Positions 8,094 to 15,946 of a DNA stretch of 17,162 bases are shown piece after piece; position 1 is the first letter of the stretch, and every line of letters begins with the position of its first letter. Where the stretch lies: positions 1 to 17,162 of the forward strand of contig JAICJM010000072.1 of the NCBI GenBank assembly GCA_025928435.1, given 5' to 3'. The stretch comes from Thermoleophilia bacterium (lineage in GTDB: Bacteria; Actinomycetota; Thermoleophilia; Gaiellales; JAICJC01). The notes beneath the pieces were generated by a model. That model searched no databases and was not told where the DNA came from. It saw nothing but the letters and a program-made list of their open reading frames with translations. The position numbers were made by a program, and so were the translations under genes.

Positions 8094-8108
8094 AGGTGCG
8101 GTGCGACG

Positions 8109-8768
8109 TCAGGCGTCCGGCGGCGGGATCGCCACATCGGGCTCGTCCGGCCCCATGTCGAGCCGGAACGGCGGGTAGACGTCCGTCATCAGCGCGGCAT
8201 ACGCGATGACCCGGAGCACCCACCGGTTCAGGCCGAGCACGAAGTCGAAGATGCTCGGCGGATAGGCGCCCCGAACGAGCAGCGTGACCACGCCGATCAG
8301 CACGAGCAGCCCGACAAGGCTGCCCCCACTGTTGGCGATGCCCAGCCCGCCGATGATGCCGATCACGAGGTACTGCGGGATCGCGAGCAGCCACCACTTC
8401 ACCAGCACGAGCTTGCGCGAGAGCCGCTCGGGATACGCCACGGAGAGCGTCGCCGGATAGTCCGCTTCGTGAAGGGTGAAGGGCGGATACCGGTCGGTCC
8501 CGTTCGCGTCAAACGCGTAGAACCCGACCCGCCATGTCCAGCGCAGGACACCGACGTTGTAGTCGAAGAGCCTGCGCGGATACCGGCCCGTGAACAGGAT
8601 CGCGAAGAAGGCGACCGCGCTCACGAGCAGGAAGGACACCCACAGGAAGGCCAGGACGATCAGGTGCGGGATGACAAGCAGCCACTTGACGAGCCACAGC
8701 CATCGCGAGAGCGGCGCATCCATGTGGCCCTCGACGCGCACCGGGTACGGGGAGGCATGTACAGACAA
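8109..8768 (-). CDS. Duplicated DUF4389 membrane protein
   Basis: This 219-aa membrane protein has two similar halves. Each has [14 protein letters not shown] or [18 protein letters not shown] starts, a hydrophobic span, then [17 protein letters not shown] or [17 protein letters not shown], and a final RYPPF or VYPPF. This repeat is typical of DUF4389 proteins; their function is unknown. I prefer TTG at 8768 as start: AAAGGAGG lies just upstream with 8 nt between GGAGG and TTG. The GTG at 8777 directly abuts the GGAGG, which leaves no room for initiation there. It faces the ABC exporter operon and is divergent from the small-protein genes at 9029. No neighbour suggests its partner. Confidence 0.85.
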   Translation of the reverse strand: MSVHASPYPVRVEGHMDAPLSRWLWLVKWLLVIPHLIVLAFLWVSFLLVSAVAFFAILFTGRYPRRLFDYNVGVLRWTWRVGFYAFDANGTDRYPPFTLHEADYPATLSVAYPERLSRKLVLVKWWLLAIPQYLVIGIIGGLGIANSGGSLVGLLVLIGVVTLLVRGAYPPSIFDFVLGLNRWVLRVIAYAALMTDVYPPFRLDMGPDEPDVAIPPPDA

Positions 8769-8776
8769 CGATCTCA

Positions 8777-8784
8777 CCTCCTTT
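8777..8784 (-). promoter_or_regulatory. Strong Shine-Dalgarno that selects a TTG start for the DUF4389 gene
   Basis: The minus strand reads AAAGGAGGTGAGATCGTTG. GGAGG abuts a GTG but is 8 nt from the in-frame TTG at 8768, so the TTG is the better start. There is no nearby ATG in frame until within the conserved domain. Confidence 0.55.
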
Positions 8785-9028
8785 CGTGTGTCGCTCGAAG
8801 CCTCCCGGAACGTCGCCCTGACCGCATCGGCGCAGGCTCCGATCCTCGCTGCCGCGAACTACGTATGCGCGCGGCGCGAACTTCAGACCGGCTGAAGGTC
8901 GTTCCGAGCCGGCGAGAACCCACCGAACGCCCGCCGTGGATTTCCCGCAAGAGGTTGGCGGTCAGCCCTCACCGGATTCCGCGACCTCCCGGACGCCACC
9001 CCACCTGACACACACGACCATCTGCCGC
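8785..9028. other. Divergent intergenic region with a small hairpin
   Basis: No gene is supported in the roughly 260 bp between the divergent DUF4389 and 97-aa genes. CTTCAG-ACCGG-CTGAAG (8881-8897) is a 6-bp perfect stem with a 5-nt loop. I see no convincing promoter on either strand. Confidence 0.4.
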
Positions 9029-9322
9029 ATGAACTCGACGCTCAGATCCCACATCCCTCCGCGGGAGCTGTGCAGCCGAAGCAGCGACGGCATCGAAGTG
9101 GCGCTCCTGTGGACCCCCGGCACCGAGCAGCTGTGTGTCGCGGTCGTCGATCTCCGGTCGAACCAGTCGTTCGACCTCACGGTCGACCCCCGGCACGCGA
9201 TGCAGGTGTTCCACCACCCCTACCCCTACGCAGCCGAGTGCGGCCTGCTCGACCCCGCCGCCGAGACGGAGCGGGAGCTCGCCGAGCTCGCGGCGCCCGA
9301 GATGGAGGAGCACGCACCGTGA
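9029..9322 (+). CDS. Unrecognised 97-aa small protein
   Basis: This 97-aa acidic, soluble protein has no signal peptide or membrane segment. The middle alternates like beta strands (GIEVALLW, LCVAVVDLRSNQSFDLTV), followed by a helix ending in VFHHPYPYAAECGL and an acidic tail. It looks like a family of short actinobacterial proteins of unknown function, but I cannot name a domain. I chose the ATG at 9029, though no good Shine-Dalgarno precedes it. Its stop overlaps the GTG of the next small gene (GTGA, 9319-9322), which supports it being real. Confidence 0.65.
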   Translation: MNSTLRSHIPPRELCSRSSDGIEVALLWTPGTEQLCVAVVDLRSNQSFDLTVDPRHAMQVFHHPYPYAAECGLLDPAAETERELAELAAPEMEEHAP

Positions 9323-9465
9323 CGCTGCTTCGGCTCATCTGCCCGCACCGGGTCGTCGTCCACGACCGTGGCCACCTCGTCTGCGAGATCTGCGGGGCGT
9401 CGCTGGCTCCCGGCGAGATGGGTCGCGGACGCCATGCGCTCCTGCGGCGTGCCCGCCGCGCATAG
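9319..9465 (+). CDS. 48-aa zinc-ribbon-like microprotein
   Basis: This 48-aa basic protein starts at GTG 9319, overlapping the preceding stop by 4 nt. It contains CPH (Cys8, His10) and, 12 residues later, CEIC (Cys22, Cys25), in the order ICPHRVVVHDRGHLVCEICG. This spacing resembles a half or minimal zinc ribbon; His15 and His19 could also serve as ligands. The C-terminus is Arg-rich (RGRHALLRRARRA). It ends shortly before the P-type ATPase remnant. Nucleic-acid or protein binding is possible, but the function is unknown. Its reality rests on the coupling and the Cys pattern. Confidence 0.5.
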   Translation: MTLLRLICPHRVVVHDRGHLVCEICGASLAPGEMGRGRHALLRRARRA

Positions 9466-9508
9466 CGGATCTGCAGGCACGGGGGCCGATCCCGCGGCGC
9501 TGAGGCGG

Positions 9509-10990
9509 GTGGATTCCGAGCTGACGCTCGCCTCGGTGGCCGTCATGTCCCCCGCCGAGGCCCTGGCGGCGCTCGGAAGCTCGGACGAGGGCATCTCGGC
9601 GGGCGAGGCTCGACGCCGCCTCGCCGCGCACGGCCCCAACGCGCTGCGAACCGGCGGAGTTCGCCTCATCTCCGTGCTGGCTCGCCAGCTGCGCAGCTAC
9701 CTGCTGCTCCTGCTGCTCGCCGCGGCAGTCATCTCAGCGGTGGTCGGAGATCGCACAGAGGCGGTGATCATCGCCGCCATCATGGCTCTCAGCGTCGGCC
9801 TGAGCTTCCTCAACGAATACCGGTCCGAGCGTGCGGTGGAGGCCCTGCACGCCCAGATCCGCCACACCGTCGACTTCGCCCGCAGCGGCGCATGGGAATC
9901 CGAAAGCGTCGTCGACCTCGTCCCCGGCGACGTCGTCCGCCTGCGGCTCGGCGACGTCGTCCCCGGCGACCTGCAGCTGCTGGAGGCGCGAGAGCTCGAG
10001 TGCGACGAGTCGGTTCTCACCGGCGAGTCCCGCGCAGCGGCGAAGACGGCCGAACCCTGTCAGGCGGGCGACTCGCCGCTCGACCTGCCGTCGTGCGCCT
10101 TCATGGGAACGCTGATCCACGCCGGTGAAGGGCGGGGCGTCGTCGTCGCGACCGGCCCCGTGACCGCATTCGGACAGATCGCCGCCCGCCTGGGGGCGCG
10201 CCACGACTTGACATCGTTCCAGCGCGGCTTGGCGGAGTTCTCCGGGATGCTCGCCGCAGTCACGGCCATGCTGGCCAGCTCGATCTTCCTGATCAACGCC
10301 GTCCTCGGCCGGTCGCTCCTGCAGTCGGGTCTCTTCGCCCTCGCGATCGCCGTCGGGCTCACCCCACAGCTCCTGCCGGCGATCGTCACGGTGAGCCTCG
10401 CAACAGGCGCCCGCCGTCTCGCACGCCGGCGGGTGATCGTCAAGCGCCTCGTGTGCATCGAAGAACTCGGCAACATCGAGGTGCTTTTCACCGACAAGAC
10501 GGGCACGCTCACCGAGGGCCGGACGACGTTCAGCCAGGCGCTCGGCCCGGTACGGGCAGCCGGACTCACGTGTGCTCGAGCTCGGGCTGCTGTGCAGCGA
10601 CCAGGGCGGGAACGAGCTCGACCGGGCGCTCTGGGAGGCGGCGAACGGCCATACGAAGCGCGCCGGGTACCGTTCTTCCGCAGCCGCCCCAGCCGGCCCT
10701 TGCTGGTGACGACGGTCGCTTGCGCAGTGGCTGGGATCGCGCTGCCGTACATCGGCCCTGTTGCTCGCCTGTTCGGCTTCCGGCCCCTGCCGCTGCAGTT
10801 CCTGGGCGTTCTCGCGGCCATGATTGTCACGTACCTGGCCCTGGCGGAAGCGGGGAACGCGATCTTCTTCCGGCCCCAGGGTCGGCGATCGCTCTCGCGC
10901 CGCAGCCCGCACCGGGCCCGCCGCGTCACCCGCCGGGCCACGCGGTGGCGTGGGCACCAGGGGCGGCATCGCGCTTCCGCGGATCAGTAG
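9509..10990 (+). pseudogene. Decayed MgtA-like P-type ATPase (internal deletion and frameshift)
   Basis: The N-terminal part is intact: a cation ATPase N domain (EARRRLAAHGPNAL), the first membrane pair, the actuator domain with TGES (10019-10030) and M4 with VGLTPQLLPAIVTVSLATGA. The phosphorylation loop DKTGTLTEG has its Asp codon at 10493-10495. The M4 region resembles P3B magnesium transporters. After about 10560 homology shifts to another frame (VLELGLLCSDQGGNELDRALWEAA, starting at 10572), then returns at about 10662 as the C-terminal membrane end (RSRPSRPLLVTT). Nearly all the N and P domains and several membrane helices are gone, roughly 350 residues. The open frame runs through, but the product lacks the ATP-binding domain and should not pump. 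The start is uncertain: GTG 9509 or ATG 9545. Confidence 0.85.
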
Positions 10991-11075
10991 TTCCTCGCAG
11001 GCATCTCCGGGTGTACTCCGACGCGGGCCCGCCGCACGGCGGACAAACTGTCGAAAAGATCCCTGGAGGTGCCTC
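10991..11075 (+). promoter_or_regulatory. Short intergenic region before the LolD/FtsX operon
   Basis: CCGCC-GCAC-GGCGG (11029-11042) is a small hairpin without a T-tract. GGAGG at 11065-11069 is the ribosome binding site of the next gene (6 nt spacing). No clear promoter elements were identified. Confidence 0.35.
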
Positions 11076-11831
11076 ATGGCGGTCGATGCTCGTGAGCAGC
11101 GTGGATCCGCGTCACCCGACCTGGGCGGTGCGCGGCTGGCGATCGTGGAGGCGCGCGCGGTGGAAAAGCGCTACGACACCGGCCAGCTCGAGGTTCAGGC
11201 GCTCCGCGGCGTCTCGGTGGCCGTTGGGGTCGGCGAGATGCTCGCGATCATGGGGCCGAGCGGGTCGGGAAAGACGACGCTGCTCAACTGCCTTTCCGGG
11301 TTGGATCGCATCGACGGGGGCGACGTCCTCATCGAGGGCGTGTCTCTGGCGTCGATGTCCGATGACGAGCGGACCGACTACCGCGCGCGCCGGATGGGGT
11401 TCGTCTTCCAGTTCTACAACCTGATGCCGGTCCTGAGCGCCGTGGAGAACGTGGAGCTGCCGCTGCTGGTCAGCCGCGTCCCCGCGCGCCAGGCGCGGGC
11501 ACAGGCGATGGAGGCGCTCGGGATGGTCGACCTGGCCGCGCGCGCACACCACCTTCCCGACGAGCTCTCCGGGGGCCAGCGGCAGCGTGTGACGATCGCC
11601 CGGGCGCTCGTGAACGACCCCGCGATCGTCTGGGCCGACGAGCCGACGGGTGACCTCGACAGCGAGAACGCCCACGAGATTGTCGGGTTGATGCGGCGGC
11701 TGAACCGTGAGCGCGGGCTGACGTTCCTCATCGTCACCCACGACATCTCGGTCGGCCGGGCAACCGACCGGATCGTCCGCATGGTCGATGGGGAGATCGT
11801 CGACGAAGAGCTGCTGGAGGTGACGGCATGA
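11076..11831 (+). CDS. ABC transporter ATP-binding protein (LolD/MacB type)
   Basis: This 251-aa ATPase belongs to the LolD/MacB/FtsE-like group that works with FtsX-type permeases, often for lipoprotein release, peptide efflux or mechanotransmission rather than classical transport. Walker A is GPSGSGKT (60-67), the Q-loop Gln112 lies in [20 protein letters not shown], the signature is LSGGQ (164-168), Walker B IVWADEP (184-190) and the switch His222 is in VTHD. All catalytic residues are present. The ATG at 11076 has GGAGG 6 nt upstream; the frame is open further upstream only over the ATPase remnant. Its stop overlaps the next ATG (ATGA, 11828-11831). The FtsX-like partner is two genes on. 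Confidence 0.93.
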   Translation: MAVDAREQRGSASPDLGGARLAIVEARAVEKRYDTGQLEVQALRGVSVAVGVGEMLAIMGPSGSGKTTLLNCLSGLDRIDGGDVLIEGVSLASMSDDERTDYRARRMGFVFQFYNLMPVLSAVENVELPLLVSRVPARQARAQAMEALGMVDLAARAHHLPDELSGGQRQRVTIARALVNDPAIVWADEPTGDLDSENAHEIVGLMRRLNRERGLTFLIVTHDISVGRATDRIVRMVDGEIVDEELLEVTA

Positions 11832-12151
11832 TCGCGCGCGTGACACTGGCGGAGATCGACCCCGTTCGCATGGGCGTCGAGCAGGCCACCCGGCTCTTCG
11901 AGGATTCGGTGGTGCCCGCGCTTCGCGAGCAGGAGGGCTACGAGGGCGCGTACGTGCTGCTGTCCGACCAGGGCAAGGTGCTCGCCCTGACCTTCTGGGA
12001 GAGCGAGGCAACTGCCGGGGCAGGCCTTCGAGGGACGCGGAGCTTCTACGCGGAGCAGATCGACAAGTTCGTGACGCTCTACCGCTCGTCGCCCGGACGG
12101 GAGATGTACGACGTGGTCGTCGCGGACGCGCCGGCCGTCACGGCGGAGTAG
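11828..12151 (+). CDS. Small ABM-like (dimeric alpha/beta barrel) protein
   Basis: This 107-aa soluble protein has the pattern of an antibiotic biosynthesis monooxygenase (ABM) or related dimeric ferredoxin-like barrel. It runs as strand ([10 protein letters not shown]), helix ([30 protein letters not shown]), strand ([10 protein letters not shown]), then a helix ([21 protein letters not shown]). The phrase [10 protein letters not shown]...ALTFWESEA is typical. Despite the family name, many members are not oxygenases; they may bind haem, small ligands or act as sensors. It sits between the ABC ATPase (4-bp overlap) and the permease (11-nt gap), so it is probably co-expressed in equal amount with them. 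The fold call is by eye. Confidence 0.7.
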   Translation: MIARVTLAEIDPVRMGVEQATRLFEDSVVPALREQEGYEGAYVLLSDQGKVLALTFWESEATAGAGLRGTRSFYAEQIDKFVTLYRSSPGREMYDVVVADAPAVTAE

Positions 12152-12162
12152 GGGGCCGGCCG

Positions 12163-15156
12163 GTGACGAGACTCTTCGGCATCCCGATGGGCCCGCTGGA
12201 GGTGGTCCTCGTCTCCAGCCTGGCGGCCGCGCTCGCTGCCGTCGGCCTGCTCGCATTGCGGCACCGCGTGTTCTTCCGTCTCGGCGTCCGCAACGCCCGG
12301 CGACGGCCCGGCAGGACGGCCCTCATCGTGGTCGGGCTGATGCTGGGAACCGCGATGATCGCCGCCGCCCTCGCCACCGGCGACACGATGACGCGCACCG
12401 TCCGCTCGTCAGCCGTGACGGCCCTGGGGCAGACGGACGAGATCGTCTCCGCGAAGGGCGCCACACCGAACTTCGCCGTGCAGACCGGCTCGGCCACGGG
12501 CATCCGCTACTTCCCGGAACGCGACTTCCGGACGATCCGCCGCGCGCTCTCGTCGACTCCGCTGGTGGACGGCGTCGCCCCCGCGATCATCGAGGGCGTC
12601 GCCACCCAGGACGTCACCAGCCGCCAAACGGAGCCGCAGGTCACGCTCTTCGCCAGCGACCCAGCCGCCCTGCGGGGATTCGGCGCGATCGAGGACACGA
12701 CCGGTCGGAGTGTCCAGCTCGCGTCGCTGCCCCCGGGCGCCGCATACCTGAACCGCTCGGCGGCCGACAAGCTCGACGCCTCCACCGGCGACCTGGTGCG
12801 GATCTACGCCGGCCGGCGCGTGGCGCAGGTCCGGGTCGACGCGGTCGTCCAGTTCGACGGCACGGGCACGGACGGTGCCGCAGTCCTGACACAGCTCCCC
12901 ACGGCCCAGGCGCTGCTCGGCCGGCCCGGACTCATCAAGTACGTGCTGGTGTCCAACCGCGGCGGCGCGATCTCGGGAACCGAGCTCACGAAACAGGTCG
13001 TCGACAGGTTGCGGCCGGTCGTGGGCCCGCTCGGCCTGCAGGCGAACAGCACGAAGCAGGACACGCTCGAGGTCGCCGACCAGACCGGCGCCGCCTTCGT
13101 CTCCATGTTCACCACGTTCGGCTCGTTCTCGATCGCCGCGGGGATCCTCCTGATCTTCCTGATCTTCATCATGCTCGCCGCCGAGCGCCGCGGTGAGCTG
13201 GGGATCGCCCGCGCGGTGGGCACGCGCCGGCGGCATCTCGTCGAGATGTTCCTGTTCGAGGGTGTCGCCTACGACCTGGCCGCTGCCGCGGTCGGCGCGC
13301 TCGTCGGGATCGCGGTTGCCTATGCGATGGTGCTCGTGATGGCGGGCGCGTTCGACGAGCAGGGCGGCTTCCACATCACGTACTCCGTCACGAGCCGCAC
13401 GCTGATCGTCGCGTACGCGCTCGGCATGCTGCTGACCTTCGTGGTGGTGGGCGCATCCGCGTGGCGGGTCAGCCGCATGAACATCGTCAGCGCAATCCGC
13501 AACCTCCAGGACCCGCCTGCGAAGGCTCGCGGCCGGACACGCTGGGCGCCCGGCCTGCTCGGGCTCGCACTTGGAGCCGTGCTGATCGTGTCCGGGATCC
13601 AGGCGAGGAACGCGATCATCCTCGGCTTCGGGGTGTCGCTCGGCCTGCTTGGCGCAGTTCCCGTCGCGGAGCGCCTGGGGGCGTCGCGTCGCATCGCGCG
13701 GACAGGCGCGGGGCTCGGCCTGGTGGTGTGGTTCGTCCTCCCGGTCGGACGCTGGCTGTTCGGCACGCTCAGCGTCGACTTCTCCATCTTCATCCTCGGC
13801 GGGCTCATGATCGTCGTGGGCGCCAGCTGGGCCCTGATGTACAACGCCGACCTGCTGCTCGGCACCGTCGGCCGCACCCTCGGCCGGATCAAGCCGCTCG
13901 CCCCGGTGTTGCGCATGTCGATGGCGTATCCGCTGCGAAACAGGTTCCGCACGGGGGTCACGCTCGCCATGTTCACGCTCGTCGTCTTCACCCTTGTCGT
14001 CGGCGCGACGACGACCACGTCGTTCGTGAACGGCATGAACGACATGCACACCTACGGCGGCGGGTTCGACGTCCGCGCGACAGTTGCGCCGGCCAGCCCG
14101 GTCACCGATATGCGGGCCGCGCTCCGGCGCGCGCCGGGGATCGACCCCGCGGACTTCCGGGTCGTGTCGAGCCAGTCCTTCCTTCCCGTCAAGGCGCATC
14201 AGATCGGTACCCCCGGGAAGGGTGAGAACTACGCGGTACGAGGCCTCGACGGCACCTTCCTCGGGCACACGACATACGGCCTCGCCGCGCGCGCCGACGG
14301 CTACGGAACCGATCGCCAGGTCTGGCGGGCGATCCGCCGCCATCCCGGCCTCGCCGTCGTCGACGGCGCCGTCGCACCCCGCCGATCCAACTGGAACTTC
14401 GGCGCCGTGCCGCCCTTCCGGCTCAGCGGGTTCTACCTCGAGGACCAGCACTTCCGACCCGTCCAGGTCGAGGTGCGGGACCCGCAGACGAGCCACCGGG
14501 TGCGGCTGACGGTGATCGGCGTCCTCTCCGATACTGCGCCGCTCGAGATGGCCGGCATCTCGACCTCCCAGCACACGCTCACCGCCGCGTTCGGCGGGCG
14601 GGCGCAGCCGACGGTCTACCTGTTCGCCCTCCGCCACGGGGTCGACCCGGTCGCGACAGCGAAAGCCCTGGAGTCCGCGTTCCTCGCGAACGGCATGCAG
14701 GCCGACGCGCTCAGCTCGCTCCTGGCCGACGCCGTCGCGTCCTCGCTGACCTTCGACCGGCTCATCATGGCGTTCATGGGCCTCGGCCTCATCGTGGGGG
14801 TGACCGCGCTCGGCGTCATCAGCGCCCGCTCGGTCGTCGAGCGGCGACAGGAGATCGGCGTGCTCCGGGCGATCGGCTTCCGCCGCCGCATGGTGCAATG
14901 GAGCTTCCTGATCGAGTCCTCGTTCATCGCGCTGACGTCGATCATCGTCGGAACCGTCCTCGGGCTCGCCGTGGCGTTCAACGTCATCCACGACTCTCAG
15001 CAGCAGCCGAGCTGGGGCAACCTCACGTTCGACCCACCCTGGCTGACGATGGTCGTGATCTTCCTGCTCGTCTACGTCGTCGCCCTCGCAACCACCTACG
15101 TGCCGGCGCGCCGGGCCGCCCGCATCTACCCGGCGGAAGCGCTCCGATACCAGTAG
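12163..15156 (+). CDS. FtsX-type ABC permease with two FtsX domains
   Basis: This 997-aa inner-membrane protein carries N-terminal hydrophobic segments at about 12-31 and 51-71 and a large extracytoplasmic region at about 75-310. The first FtsX domain follows (TM near 318-338, 372-394, 412-432) with ERRGELGIARAVGTRRRHLVEMFLFEG. Then come four hydrophobic segments (about 462-560), TM near 598-616, a second extracytoplasmic region (about 620-860) and the second FtsX domain (867-887, 917-939, 960-978) with ERRQEIGVLRAIGFRRRMVQ. It ends with PARRAARIYPAEALRYQ, usual for the family. GTG 12163 is the start. The LolD-type ATPase upstream is its partner. The substrate is unknown; lipoprotein, lipid or peptide handling is plausible. 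Confidence 0.93.
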   Translation: MTRLFGIPMGPLEVVLVSSLAAALAAVGLLALRHRVFFRLGVRNARRRPGRTALIVVGLMLGTAMIAAALATGDTMTRTVRSSAVTALGQTDEIVSAKGATPNFAVQTGSATGIRYFPERDFRTIRRALSSTPLVDGVAPAIIEGVATQDVTSRQTEPQVTLFASDPAALRGFGAIEDTTGRSVQLASLPPGAAYLNRSAADKLDASTGDLVRIYAGRRVAQVRVDAVVQFDGTGTDGAAVLTQLPTAQALLGRPGLIKYVLVSNRGGAISGTELTKQVVDRLRPVVGPLGLQANSTKQDTLEVADQTGAAFVSMFTTFGSFSIAAGILLIFLIFIMLAAERRGELGIARAVGTRRRHLVEMFLFEGVAYDLAAAAVGALVGIAVAYAMVLVMAGAFDEQGGFHITYSVTSRTLIVAYALGMLLTFVVVGASAWRVSRMNIVSAIRNLQDPPAKARGRTRWAPGLLGLALGAVLIVSGIQARNAIILGFGVSLGLLGAVPVAERLGASRRIARTGAGLGLVVWFVLPVGRWLFGTLSVDFSIFILGGLMIVVGASWALMYNADLLLGTVGRTLGRIKPLAPVLRMSMAYPLRNRFRTGVTLAMFTLVVFTLVVGATTTTSFVNGMNDMHTYGGGFDVRATVAPASPVTDMRAALRRAPGIDPADFRVVSSQSFLPVKAHQIGTPGKGENYAVRGLDGTFLGHTTYGLAARADGYGTDRQVWRAIRRHPGLAVVDGAVAPRRSNWNFGAVPPFRLSGFYLEDQHFRPVQVEVRDPQTSHRVRLTVIGVLSDTAPLEMAGISTSQHTLTAAFGGRAQPTVYLFALRHGVDPVATAKALESAFLANGMQADALSSLLADAVASSLTFDRLIMAFMGLGLIVGVTALGVISARSVVERRQEIGVLRAIGFRRRMVQWSFLIESSFIALTSIIVGTVLGLAVAFNVIHDSQQQPSWGNLTFDPPWLTMVVIFLLVYVVALATTYVPARRAARIYPAEALRYQ

Positions 15157-15165
15157 GGCGGGGGG

Positions 15166-15194
15166 ACCGGCTCAGGGCTCCCTTCAGCCCCGGT
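15166..15194 (+). terminator. Possible terminator after the FtsX permease
   Basis: ACCGGCT and AGCCCCGGT pair as a G+C-rich stem with a 2-nt bulge, 10 nt after the permease stop. There is no T-tract; the call rests on position and shape. Confidence 0.3.
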
Positions 15195-15358
15195 ACCGAA
15201 AACCCCGCACACCGGAACCGCATGCGCCCCGACGCGCAGACGGCGTGGGCATCGGAAAATGCATCCGCCCGCTGATCGCGGCCGACGCCGGCATGACCCG
15301 GCGCTCCAGGGTTCGACTCCCCGGCGGCGGCCATCTCACCGAGGGGAGTGCGCGCTCG
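15195..15358. other. Intergenic region before the four-TM/USP operon
   Basis: No gene is supported here. It contains CGCCGG-CATGAC-CCGGCG (15286-15303 approximately), a hairpin, followed by GGGTTCGACTCCCC, which looks like a tRNA T-arm but does not extend to a tRNA. GAGGGGAG (15341-15348) may serve as the ribosome binding site of the next gene. Confidence 0.35.
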
Positions 15359-15946
15359 ATGTCGGTCCCGAACCTGGTTGACGCTCGTCCACCCCTCTCC
15401 CGGCGCGCGCGAGCGACCGTGGCCGCGTTCGCCGGCGTCGTGGCCCTCGGTGCGATTTATGGCGGCTACAGGCTTCTCGCCGACCCGGTCGGCCTGGGCG
15501 TGAAGCAGGCGTGGCTCGACGGGACGCCCTTCCCGGACTACACCGTGCCCGGCATCACGCTCCTCGTCGTGATCGGCGGCGGGATGCTCTTCACGGCGGC
15601 GGCCGCGGTGCGCGGAGCGCCCGTGGCGAGCCCCGCAGCGCTCGTCATGGGGCTCGCGCTGCTCGGGTGGGGTTCGGTGGAGACCCTGACGACCGGCTAC
15701 CAGGGGCGGCCGCAGATCCTGCTCCTCGCGGCCTTCGTCGTGGGCCCCGCGGTGCCACTCCTCCGGATCGGGTGGCGGTCGACCCGGCGTTCGCGTTCGC
15801 GTGCGCGCGCTCTCGACCATGAGCGGCGGTCGGGACGGTCGGTAATTCCCCGTACGGAGGCACGGGCGCACTCCGATGCCGATCCTCGCGTCCGGGCCTA
15901 CGTTGAGCGAGTGACGACGGCGCCGACCAGGAAGGGATCACCATGA
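15359..15946 (+). CDS. Four-TM membrane protein of unknown function, coupled to a USP
   Basis: This 195-aa protein has four likely membrane segments (about 19-38, 63-83, 91-109 and 118-137). A basic, Arg-rich cytosolic tail follows (138-195, with RSTRRSRSRARAL). I recognise no named domain. I chose ATG 15359 because GAGGGGAG lies 10 nt upstream and the first membrane segment then follows a short polar N-terminus; the frame is open further upstream without a good start. Its stop overlaps the start of the tandem USP (ATGA, 15943-15946), which implies joint production and perhaps that it anchors or partners the USP at the membrane. That partnership is inference from coupling only. Confidence 0.7.
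   Translation: MSVPNLVDARPPLSRRARATVAAFAGVVALGAIYGGYRLLADPVGLGVKQAWLDGTPFPDYTVPGITLLVVIGGGMLFTAAAAVRGAPVASPAALVMGLALLGWGSVETLTTGYQGRPQILLLAAFVVGPAVPLLRIGWRSTRRSRSRARALDHERRSGRSVIPRTEARAHSDADPRVRAYVERVTTAPTRKGSP

Noticed and set aside
9368..9508. Longer N-terminus for the P-type ATPase remnant starting at 9368
   Set aside because: It would overlap the small Cys-rich gene in another frame, and ATPase-like sequence only begins after about 9509.
10453..11424. 323-codon plus-strand frame across the ATPase remnant and the next ABC gene
   Set aside because: It is out of frame with both recognisable genes and has no domain of its own.
12409..14991. 860-codon open frame on the minus strand, antisense to the FtsX-type permease
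   Set aside because: High G+C removes stop codons; the composition is Arg/Asp/Glu/His-rich with no recognisable domain, while the plus frame is a clear FtsX permease.
15286..15333. tRNA-like segment: hairpin followed by a T-arm-like GGGTTCGACTCCCC
   Set aside because: The T stem has a mismatch, the upstream hairpin has a 6-nt loop in a position that does not fit an anticodon arm, no acceptor stem pairs, and no CCA lies at the right place. It could be a remnant but is not a tRNA.
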